Shown here: piece by piece, positions 33,879 through 41,294 of the stretch | Numbering within the stretch: the stretch's first letter is position 1 | How the letters are laid out: the number at the start of each line of letters is the position of its first letter | Source of the DNA: Candidatus Bathyarchaeota archaeon | GTDB taxonomy: Archaea; Thermoproteota; Bathyarchaeia; Bathyarchaeales; Bathycorpusculaceae | Assembly: GCA_026014585.1 (NCBI GenBank) | Contig: JAOZIA010000024.1 | Location: 124,001 to 188,000 of the forward strand | Reading direction: 5' to 3' | DNA: 64,000 nucleotides | Translations under genes and position numbers: made by a program | Notes under the pieces: model-generated | Told to the model about the DNA's origin: nothing | The model's database searches: none | The model's input: only the letters and a program-made list of their open reading frames with translations

Positions 33879-35930
33879 TTGCATGCAGAAATGAAGCACA
33901 AGATGCCAATGGAAAACATGCAAGGAATGCATGCGGATTCATCAATGCACATGATGCATACTGGAATGTTTAGAAAAAGATTTTTTGTTTGCCTAATTTT
34001 AACCGTGCCTGTTCTGCTTTTCTCCCAAACCATTCAAACATGGCTCCATTACACCCTAACAGTACCATACCAACCATTCATTCTGTTGATTTTAGCCGCA
34101 ACAATTTACGTTTATGGAGGTTGGCCATTTCTTGTGGGTTTAACGCAAGAGATAAAGAAGCTTCAACCAGGAATGATGACGCTAATTGCAACTGCAATAT
34201 CGGTTGCTTTCTTCTTTTCAGCAGTCACCGTCTTTGTTCCGGTTGGGTCCGACTTTTTTTGGGAACTTGCCACATTAATCGACGTGATGCTTTTAGGACA
34301 CTGGATTGAAGCAAGAAGCGTGCTTGGTGCCTCAAGAGCACTTGAAGAACTCGTAAAAATAATGCCCACAATGGCGCATGTTGTTGTGGATGGGGACGTA
34401 AGAGAGGTAGCGGTTTCTGAATTAAAAACAGGAGACCTAATTCTGATTCGACCAGGAGAAAAAGTTCCCTCCGATGGCGTCGTCACAGAAGGGGAATCCT
34501 ACATTAACGAAGCATTACTCACAGGAGAATCCAAACCCGTTCACAAGACAAACCAAGACAAAGTCATCGGCGGCTCAATAAACAGGGACGGAGCCCTGAA
34601 AGTCAAAATTGAAAAAACAGGCAAAGAGACATATCTGGCACAGGTAATTGAGCTTGTTGGTCAAGCGCAGAAAAGCAGGTCAAGAACCCAAGACCTCGCC
34701 AACAGGGCTGCTGCACTTCTGTTTTACGTTGCCGTTACAGTGGGCGTGATTACTTTTGTGGCGTGGGCTGTTTTGGGAAGTGCCCAGTTTGCGCTTACGC
34801 GAACGGTCACGGTTTTGGTTATTGCTTGTCCTCATGCACTTGGGCTTGCAATTCCTCTAGTTGTAGCTCTTTCAACATCTATAACTGCCAAAAGTGGAAT
34901 GCTCATACGCGACAGAAAAGCTTTTGAAACGGTCAAAGATGTCAAAGCTGTAGTTTTTGACAAGACTGGGACCTTGACAAAGGGTCAATTTGGTGTGAGT
35001 GACGTGGTCTCTTACATTTCTGAGGATGAACTTTTGCGTTTAACAGGCTCAATTGAGAAAAAGTCAGAACACATAATCGCTAAAGCCATCATTAACTATG
35101 CCAACCAAAAGAAAACTAAAATTCCTGAAGCAAAAGACTTCAAAGCTATTCCTGGTAAGGGCGCAGAAGGAAACGTTGAAGGCAAAAAAGTGCACGTTGG
35201 AAGCCCAAGTCTTCTTAAGGAGTTAAAACTGGAATCAAACGACAAAAAAGTAGCTGCTTTACAAGAAAGCGGCAAAACAGTGGTTTTCACGGTGGTTAAT
35301 GGTGAGCTTGCCGGCGCTTTTGCTTTAGCAGACGAAATACGAGAGGAATCACGCGAAGCTATCAGTAATTTGAAGTCAAATGGCGTGAAAGTGTACATGC
35401 TTACTGGCGATGCTGAAGCTGTTGCGAGGGATGTTTCAAGAGAACTTGGAATTGATGATTATTTTGCCCAAGTTTTGCCAGACCAAAAAGCAGACAAAAT
35501 CAAATCATTAAAAGAAAAAGGTTACCGAGTTGCTATGGTTGGCGACGGCATCAATGACGCGCCAGCTTTGGTTACAGCTGATGTGGGCATTGCCATAGGT
35601 GCTGGAACAGATGTTGCAATTGAAAGCGCAGATATTATTTTGGTCAAAAATGACCCACGTGATGTGCCCACAGTGGCGGACTTATCTAAGAAAACTTATG
35701 CTAAGATGTTGCAGAATCTTTGGTGGGCAGCAGGTTATAACATCTTTGCTATTCCACTAGCAGCAGGTATTCTGGTTAATTTTGGGGTTGTGATAGACCC
35801 TGCAGTTGGGGCAATTTTGATGTCGTTGAGCACGGTGATAGTGGCTATAAACAGCCAAACTCTACGTAGATACCAGCCCAAAACTGAAACATCAACAACA
35901 GAAATGCAAATGGAAAAACACATGCACTAA
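33879..35930 (+). CDS. copB: Copper-exporting P1B-type ATPase, CopB-like
   Basis: A 683-residue metal pump starting at TTG 33879 with AAGGGAG upstream. The cytoplasmic N-terminus is Met/His-rich (HAEMKHKMPMENMQGMHADS), typical of CopB. The intramembrane metal site is CPH (VIACPHALGLAIPLVVALS). Other landmarks are TGES (ALLTGESKPV), the phosphorylation site DKTGTLTKG, the HP-type SEHIIAKA segment, and GDGINDAPAL. The ion is probably Cu(I)/Cu(II), with Ag possible. The C-terminus is again Met/His-rich. The 280-base upstream gap may hold a metal-responsive promoter. Confidence 0.93.
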   Translation: MHAEMKHKMPMENMQGMHADSSMHMMHTGMFRKRFFVCLILTVPVLLFSQTIQTWLHYTLTVPYQPFILLILAATIYVYGGWPFLVGLTQEIKKLQPGMMTLIATAISVAFFFSAVTVFVPVGSDFFWELATLIDVMLLGHWIEARSVLGASRALEELVKIMPTMAHVVVDGDVREVAVSELKTGDLILIRPGEKVPSDGVVTEGESYINEALLTGESKPVHKTNQDKVIGGSINRDGALKVKIEKTGKETYLAQVIELVGQAQKSRSRTQDLANRAAALLFYVAVTVGVITFVAWAVLGSAQFALTRTVTVLVIACPHALGLAIPLVVALSTSITAKSGMLIRDRKAFETVKDVKAVVFDKTGTLTKGQFGVSDVVSYISEDELLRLTGSIEKKSEHIIAKAIINYANQKKTKIPEAKDFKAIPGKGAEGNVEGKKVHVGSPSLLKELKLESNDKKVAALQESGKTVVFTVVNGELAGAFALADEIREESREAISNLKSNGVKVYMLTGDAEAVARDVSRELGIDDYFAQVLPDQKADKIKSLKEKGYRVAMVGDGINDAPALVTADVGIAIGAGTDVAIESADIILVKNDPRDVPTVADLSKKTYAKMLQNLWWAAGYNIFAIPLAAGILVNFGVVIDPAVGAILMSLSTVIVAINSQTLRRYQPKTETSTTEMQMEKHMH

Positions 35931-36044
35931 TCACTTTTTCAATTTTCCAAGGTACGAGCACTTTGTTTTTTGGTTTTCCTAAGGAAGATTTAAGAGCCTA
36001 ATCATTCAGCATCTTTTCCAGCAAGAACGCAGAGTTTGACCTGA

Positions 36045-36926
36045 ATGAAGTTTGGCATAATGACGCGTAACATGGAGGCTTGGAGCAGTACCCAAGTACG
36101 AGAGGCACTCACAAAACGGGGAATCCCTTATGAGTGCTTCACTTTCCCAAGGCTTGTTGCCCGATTAGCCTACAAACCCTACTTCAAAGTAAACGGCACA
36201 AGCATCATAGAAGATCTTGATGCACTAATTATTCGACCCATTGGACGTGGAAGCCTTGAAGAACTCGTTTTCCGCATGGACATGCTCTACAAGCTGGAAC
36301 GCCAAGGCTTCTACATGGTAAACCCTCCAACCGCCATTGAACACTGCGTAGACAAATACGACATACTCGCGCTACTGGAAGATGAGGGCATCCCTGTTCC
36401 CCGCACACTCGCCACAGAAAGCGTCAATGAAGCATTGGCGGCTTTTGAGGAGTTAGGCGGTGACATCGTGGTTAAACCCATCTTTGGCAGCCGCGGGCAA
36501 GGAGCAACACGCATAATAGACAAAGACGTCGCCGACACCATATTCAAAGCCATCACTTTCCACCACGGCGTCATCTACATGCAAGAATTCGTCCCGCACG
36601 GAACCAGCGACATCCGCGCCTTTGTCATAAAAGACCAAGTTGTCGCGTCGATGCGTCGTGTCGCACAGGGCTGGAAAACCAATTACAGCCAAGGAGCAAA
36701 ACCAGCAGCCGCAGAAATCAGCGAAGACTTCAAAGAAATCGCCATAAAAGCTTCTCAGGCGGTAGGCTGCAAAATCGCGGGCGTAGACATCTTAGAAAGC
36801 CCTGATGGTCCCCGAATTGTGGACGTGAACAGTCAGCCAGGATGGAAGGGATTACAGGCGGTTTCCAAAGTTAACATCGCCGATGAAATCATCAAATTCG
36901 TGCTCTCTGAACTTAAAAATAGTTAG
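36045..36926 (+). CDS. mptN: RimK-type alpha-L-glutamate ligase, probable MptN
   Basis: A 293-residue ATP-grasp enzyme: KFGIMTRNMEAWSSTQVREA at the N-terminus, DALIIRPIGRGSLEELVFRM, the central lid with VVKPIFGSRGQGATRI, QEFVPHGTSDIRAFVI, and the Mg-binding IVDVNSQPGWKGLQ. RimK-like enzymes of archaea add glutamate to tetrahydromethanopterin (MptN) or to F420, and the nearby methanopterin operon favours MptN. CofF or LysX-type roles cannot be excluded. Its end overlaps the convergent PurM-family gene by 4 bases. Confidence 0.8.
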   Translation: MKFGIMTRNMEAWSSTQVREALTKRGIPYECFTFPRLVARLAYKPYFKVNGTSIIEDLDALIIRPIGRGSLEELVFRMDMLYKLERQGFYMVNPPTAIEHCVDKYDILALLEDEGIPVPRTLATESVNEALAAFEELGGDIVVKPIFGSRGQGATRIIDKDVADTIFKAITFHHGVIYMQEFVPHGTSDIRAFVIKDQVVASMRRVAQGWKTNYSQGAKPAAAEISEDFKEIAIKASQAVGCKIAGVDILESPDGPRIVDVNSQPGWKGLQAVSKVNIADEIIKFVLSELKNS

Positions 36927-37918
36927 TCACGGCTTGCCATTAGCTGCGTGTAGGGGTCAACGGCGGATGCTGGAAAAAGCGTCTCCTTCCCAGCTTTTGT
37001 CAAAAGTCTGCATTTATCAAAAGTGAATGTTCCCAAGAAATACGCAGGCAACCCCAAAAGACTCAACACATCAATAACTTGCTGTTTAACCTGAGGAGCA
37101 ACCGCTGCCAGAATGGTTCCTGTAGAGGAAAGCGCCAAAACCTGCTCATCACTTAACCCAAAATGCTTCTGAAGCGCAAAGACTTCTTTGGATATGGGAA
37201 AATCGTTCCAATTAACCCTAAACCCAACATGCGACGCGTCAGCCAGCTCGTTTAGCGCGGTTAAAACGCCACCTTCAGTTGCGTCATGCATCGCATGCAC
37301 CCCATTGATTTTGGAGAGGGAGAGGGCTTCTTTTACGCAGCTTTGCATAGACACCTGCTGGGTAAGTTCTTGCTGTTTTGTGCCAAAAAGTTCTGTTGCC
37401 ACAGAGGGGTGGGTAATAGAGAAGATAGAGAGAGTTTCGAGCCCGACGGGTTTAGTGCATAAGATTAAGTCGCCGTCTTTGGCGTATCCAGGAGTTATTA
37501 AACCTTCAGGCTCAACAGTGCCATAAACAGTGCAGACACCTACCAAGTCTTTTAGGCTGTCATACATGCCAGTGTGACCGCGCACAACTGCAATTTCTAG
37601 TTCATCTGCGGCTTTGCAGGTCTGCTGCATTATCATCTGAAAAAACTCGGGATTTGAGGGTCGGGGTCCCAGCAGGGTTATTGTACAAAAAGCGGGTTTA
37701 GCTCCAAACAGTGCCACGTCGGACGCGGCGTAGTTGATTAGGAGCCACCCAAACCAGTCCATTGGTACCCCCGTGCAGGGGTCAGTGGCGACAACCACGT
37801 ATTTACCGTCAAGCAGGTGCACTCCCGCGTCATAGCCAATCATCGGCGGAATTACCACTTGCTCGTTTTTCTTTATGCAGTTGAGCAGTTTTTGGAGTTC
37901 ATCGCCACTGAGTTTCAT
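36923..37918 (-). CDS. PurM-superfamily (AIR synthase-related) protein in the thiT operon
   Basis: A 331-residue protein of the HypE/ThiL/PurM fold: VIPPMIGYDAGVHLLDGKYV and NYAASDVALFGAKPAFCTIT give the ATP-binding half, AMHDATEGGVLTALNELADA the second half's conserved HDATEGG loop. It begins 10 bases after thiT on the same strand, so a TPP riboswitch probably controls both. That makes a thiamine-phosphate kinase-like or salvage role attractive, but the sequence is not a standard ThiL. The exact substrate is unknown. Confidence 0.75.
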   Translation of the reverse strand: MKLSGDELQKLLNCIKKNEQVVIPPMIGYDAGVHLLDGKYVVVATDPCTGVPMDWFGWLLINYAASDVALFGAKPAFCTITLLGPRPSNPEFFQMIMQQTCKAADELEIAVVRGHTGMYDSLKDLVGVCTVYGTVEPEGLITPGYAKDGDLILCTKPVGLETLSIFSITHPSVATELFGTKQQELTQQVSMQSCVKEALSLSKINGVHAMHDATEGGVLTALNELADASHVGFRVNWNDFPISKEVFALQKHFGLSDEQVLALSSTGTILAAVAPQVKQQVIDVLSLLGLPAYFLGTFTFDKCRLLTKAGKETLFPASAVDPYTQLMASRD

Positions 37919-37928
37919 AGTTTGCGCC

Positions 37929-38465
37929 TTACAGGTAAGCGTTTAGCACGTTGCTTTTCTGCAGCAGATATAGCACAAACCCGCTTATTATCAGTTCGGG
38001 CAAAAGGTAACTGCCATTATACACTGCAGAGTACACATACGGATTCAAATCTGGCGCATAAATTGGAGCCCAAGAAATCACTCCCGCAATAAAATGCAAA
38101 ACAAACCGCAGTGAAATCCCAACCGCCGCGCCAATCACAGGCCATCTCTTAAAGAACCCTGCCACCCCCAAAACTCCAAAAGCCAAGGGGTAATCCAGCA
38201 AAATCTGCAGGGGATCAGCTATGTAGGGTAAAAGGACAAATTGGATGAGTCCGTAAAGAATACCTGCGGCAACGCCGATTTTTGGACCTCTGCGTAACGC
38301 AAGCCAGATTAGGGGCACCATAGAAGCTGCCGTGATGGAGCCGCCCTGTGGCATGGTGTAAACCACGATTAAGCTTAGGGCTGTGGATAGTGCAACAAAA
38401 ATAGCTATTTCAGCTAGCACTTGGGAATTTGAGGAAAATCTAGTATTATTTAATGTATTGTTCAC
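37929..38465 (-). CDS. thiT: Thiamine ECF-transporter substrate-binding subunit ThiT
   Basis: A 178-residue membrane protein with six helices: EIAIFVALSTALSLIVVY, GSITAASMVPLIWLALRRGP, GVAAGILYGLIQFVLLPYIA, and HFIAGVISWAPIYAPDLNPY with the aromatic loop typical of ThiT. It captures thiamine for an energy-coupling factor module encoded elsewhere. Translation begins at GTG 38465, 8 bases after a GGAGGG that lies inside the 3' edge of the upstream TPP riboswitch. The PurM-family gene follows in the same operon. Confidence 0.92.
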   Translation of the reverse strand: MNNTLNNTRFSSNSQVLAEIAIFVALSTALSLIVVYTMPQGGSITAASMVPLIWLALRRGPKIGVAAGILYGLIQFVLLPYIADPLQILLDYPLAFGVLGVAGFFKRWPVIGAAVGISLRFVLHFIAGVISWAPIYAPDLNPYVYSAVYNGSYLLPELIISGFVLYLLQKSNVLNAYL

Positions 38466-38471
38466 TTGTTT

Positions 38472-38557
38472 TTCCCTCCGCCAGTATTACCTGGTTCAGG
38501 TTCGTTGGGTCGACCGCAAAAGCAGTCCTCTCAGCCGACTCAATTGTCAGCTCCCCA
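38472..38557 (-). promoter_or_regulatory. TPP riboswitch (THI element)
   Basis: On the minus strand the aptamer core is clear: GGGGAGC, then GGCTGAGAGGACTGC, GTCGACCC, GAACCTGAACCAGG, TAATACTGGCGGAGGGAA. These match the conserved pieces of the THI box in order. The terminal GGAGGG (38474-38479) doubles as the ribosome-binding site of thiT, so TPP binding should hide it and stop translation. This fits feedback control of thiamine uptake. TPP riboswitches are known in only some archaea. Confidence 0.95.
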
Positions 38558-38682
38558 TGACCTTGCAAAAAAAGATATAGCGCTACCATATTAGTTTTTC
38601 CGAAGAAAGTCTCCATGTAGATGAGGAAATTTCTGTCCCGCCGCAGGTTGCAAAAAACGCACGCCAACACTACCCGTTACCT

Positions 38683-38730
38683 CTCCCCTCTAAGGTATCT
38701 GCATTCATCAACTATTTGGAGCCTAATAGG
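38683..38730 (+). repeat. Dispersed 48-bp palindrome-bearing element, copy 1
   Basis: The sequence runs CTCCCCTCTAAGGTATCTGC, then ATTCATCAACTATTTGGAGCC, then TAATAGG. It shares the order CCYCTCTA..GT..CTGCAT...CTA(T/A)T.GG(AG/CT)CC.AATAGG with copies at 43865 and 52713, all in the same orientation. The 3' half is an imperfect palindrome (CTATTTGG-AG-CCTAATAG). It lies between thiT's riboswitch (minus strand, downstream) and the divergent gene at 38976. Confidence 0.7.
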
Positions 38731-38846
38731 TTGGTGAAAAACGCACCCAAACAAACAAAAAACGCAACAACCACAGCACCTTCCGCATATCCAAACGGGG
38801 TACCTTCCAATACAAAAACTAAAATCTGCTGCCAATCCACACCCAC
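38712..38846 (-). CDS. Possible small single-span membrane protein
   Basis: A 44-residue frame from GTG 38846 reads GVDWQQILVFVLEGTPFGYA, then EGAVVVAFFVCLGAFFTNLL. It has one strong membrane helix and a short amphipathic start, like many real small archaeal proteins, but no clear ribosome-binding site. Its stop codon lies within copy 1 of the dispersed 48-bp element. It could equally be chance in a 400-base non-coding stretch. No family is recognised. Confidence 0.3.
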   Translation of the reverse strand: MGVDWQQILVFVLEGTPFGYAEGAVVVAFFVCLGAFFTNLLGSK

Positions 38847-38975
38847 ACCAGCTTGTAGGAGTTACAGTGACTTCGTTGCTGTTTCAGATTGCCGTCTCGC
38901 ATGAAACCCTTTTTTATGCATAGTTTTTTAACGCTATTCTGCGTAATTTGTTGTTAAACTGAAGTTGATAAAACA

Positions 38976-40490
38976 GTGAGAAAAACAGTAATGCTTCTAG
39001 CAGCCGCAGCACTCATAATAGTAATGGTAATCGCCACCGTATTCATAGTTGACAGCATGAGCCTGCAGGAAAAACAGCCGTTCTATGTCGGCGTAACCTA
39101 CTGCGGAGACAGCGCCGATGAAGCTAAACAACTCATTGATAAAGTAAAAGGGTACACTAATCTGTTTGTTGTGCAGTCAGGTCCGTTACAACATTACATT
39201 ACAGAGTTAGAAGCTACATGTGATTATGCTGTAGATGCAGGATTAAACATTATTGTTTACTTTGGTTCAGACCCGTATCCGTACTTAAGAGACAACATTG
39301 TGGATTTCATTGCTGCTGCACCAGCGCGTTGGGGTGACCAGTTTTTAGGAGTGTATTACGGCGATGAACCGGGCGGAAAAATGCTGGATTTAGACCAAAT
39401 AACCCTGTATACTGCAAGTAACGAAAAACAAGAAGCAAACATAAAAATCGTTAAAGGCGAGCATGGCTACATAGCGGTTAACAATCAAGAAACAGATTCC
39501 CCTGAAAACAGATTTCTTTATAACAGCACCAGTATAAGATTTTTTGCGGATGGACAAATTAGCATCCAAAAAAACTACCAAAACAATGACCAAAAAAATC
39601 TTGATCAAAAATTTGAGATAACCACATATTTTCCAAACGGAACAATCGCTTATCGTAGAATAAGCGCAGGTGATGCGGACACATTTTTTGGTCCATACAG
39701 CTATCAACCAGACGGCACTGTGCAGGATGAAAAGGGCACCGCCGTAACTGGTCAAGGCGACATTTCCCAGTTTGAACCTTACCAGCAAGTTTTAGATTCA
39801 AATCCGCTTCAAACAACCTCAAAACTAGCAGACGCTTTTGCAAAAAGCCTACAAATAAGCATCGATGCAGTAAAAAACCAGTCATGCACATTTTTCACTT
39901 CTGATTATGGGCTTTACTGGTGGGATTATCAAGGCGGCTATGACGTGGTATTTGGCGAGTTAGGCTGGAACCACACCACAGCACAAGACATCGCGCTTGT
40001 TCGGGGAGCAGCTAACCTGCAAAACAAGGACTGGGGCACAATCATAACTTGGAAGTACACACACTCACCATACTTGGCTGATGGCCAAGAAGTCTTTGAA
40101 CAAATGCGCATGTCATACGAGTGCGGCGCCAAATATCTGGTGATTTTCAATTACGCTGAAAACATGACTGGCCCATGCGGAACATTACAGGATGAGCATT
40201 TTGAGGCGCTGGAGCGGTTCTGGAATGATGTAGTGCAGAACCCATGGGTGAACCCGGGAAGCGTTCAGGCTGATGCCGTGCTGGTTTTGCCAGAGGATTT
40301 TGGATGGGGCATGCGCAGACCAGATGATAGCATCTGGGGGTTATGGCCTGCAAACAGCACCTCAACGCAAATCTGGACCCAACTCCAAAATATGTTACAG
40401 CAGTACGGCACAAAACTAGACATAATCTACAATGACCCGCAATACCCCGTTACAGGGAAATATGCTCAAGTCTACTACTGGAACCAATAG
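38976..40490 (+). CDS. Membrane-anchored extracytoplasmic TIM-barrel-like (glycoside hydrolase-like) protein
   Basis: A 504-residue protein from GTG 38976. Residues ~4-26 form a signal anchor. The rest looks like a TIM barrel: FYVGVTYCGDSADEAKQLID, YTNLFVVQSGP, AVDAGLNIIVYFG, DQFLGVYYGDEPGG (an early Asp-Glu pair at a strand end), FFTSDYGLYWWDYQGGYDVV, GTIITWKYTHSPYLADGQEV and YLVIFNYAENMTGP. The acidic residues at strand ends fit a glycosidase or transferase acting on surface glycans. A ~130-residue insertion interrupts the barrel near residues 150-270. Exact activity unknown. Confidence 0.6.
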   Translation: MRKTVMLLAAAALIIVMVIATVFIVDSMSLQEKQPFYVGVTYCGDSADEAKQLIDKVKGYTNLFVVQSGPLQHYITELEATCDYAVDAGLNIIVYFGSDPYPYLRDNIVDFIAAAPARWGDQFLGVYYGDEPGGKMLDLDQITLYTASNEKQEANIKIVKGEHGYIAVNNQETDSPENRFLYNSTSIRFFADGQISIQKNYQNNDQKNLDQKFEITTYFPNGTIAYRRISAGDADTFFGPYSYQPDGTVQDEKGTAVTGQGDISQFEPYQQVLDSNPLQTTSKLADAFAKSLQISIDAVKNQSCTFFTSDYGLYWWDYQGGYDVVFGELGWNHTTAQDIALVRGAANLQNKDWGTIITWKYTHSPYLADGQEVFEQMRMSYECGAKYLVIFNYAENMTGPCGTLQDEHFEALERFWNDVVQNPWVNPGSVQADAVLVLPEDFGWGMRRPDDSIWGLWPANSTSTQIWTQLQNMLQQYGTKLDIIYNDPQYPVTGKYAQVYYWNQ

Positions 40491-40508
40491 CACATAGAAA
40501 AGGGGAAA

Positions 40509-41294
40509 TTATTTTTCTAACAATGTTTGAAGCAGTTTTATTGCTGCCCATGCTGCCAGTGCGCTGGTGTGGGGGTTGTCGGGGTGGGGCTGGTTTTGGA
40601 ATTGCAGGTGCATTTCGCCATATTGCCATCGGACGTGGATTTCATGCGTGTTGCGGGTGACGTTTGGGTCGCTGATGACTTGAACGTGGACTTTGGCGGG
40701 TTTAACCGTGATTGCGAGTGTTGCGGCTACGTTCATTTCGCGTGGAAACTTTTTGGCGGCTTCCTCGGCTGTGCCCTCATAAACAACCTGCTCGGCGGTA
40801 TTGGTTAGGTTGAAGGCTTTTGGAGGTTTGCGACTGGTTAAAGTAACATTGTCGATGCCTGCGAGGGCGGCACTGGATATGGCATCTAAGCCACCGATTG
40901 CACCTGAAGGCACATGCACCCTGCTCATGTCGACATCTAAATCCAGAAGGGCGCCTGTACTCATCACAATTATTGGGATATTGGTTTGGGCGATTTTGGG
41001 TACGTACTGTTTGGTGGCTTCTTGTGAGGCTGCTTCCACGATGACTTTGGGCTTAGCCGCGATTAACTCATCTATGCTGTCAACGATGGTTACTGGAAAT
41101 TTGAGTGCACTCTTAAGCTTCTTTGCCCGTGAAACATCAACATCGTAAACCACCAGTTCATCACAAACCACCAGCCTGCGCTCGATGGCTTCTGCGAGAA
41201 CCGTGCCGATTGCGCCTGCTCCAATTAGTCCAACTTTTTTCGTTTCTGTCGCCTCAATACTCGATTTTAACTGTGATTTCAGTTTGACCCACAA
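40509..41294 (-). CDS. nadX: L-aspartate dehydrogenase (NadX-like)
   Basis: About 261 residues from TTG 41294 (GAAGGA just upstream); a TTG at 41339 is also possible. No usable start lies nearer to the Rossmann strand KKVGLIGAGAIGTVLAEAIE, so the gene must overlap the end of valS by about 40 bases. Further motifs are VEAASQEATKQYVPKIAQTN, STGALLDLDVD, HVPSGAIGGLDAISSAALAG and the C-terminal NQPHPDNPHTSALAAWAAIK. It oxidises aspartate to iminoaspartate with NAD(P), the first step to quinolinate and NAD. Confidence 0.88.
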   Translation of the reverse strand: MWVKLKSQLKSSIEATETKKVGLIGAGAIGTVLAEAIERRLVVCDELVVYDVDVSRAKKLKSALKFPVTIVDSIDELIAAKPKVIVEAASQEATKQYVPKIAQTNIPIIVMSTGALLDLDVDMSRVHVPSGAIGGLDAISSAALAGIDNVTLTSRKPPKAFNLTNTAEQVVYEGTAEEAAKKFPREMNVAATLAITVKPAKVHVQVISDPNVTRNTHEIHVRWQYGEMHLQFQNQPHPDNPHTSALAAWAAIKLLQTLLEK

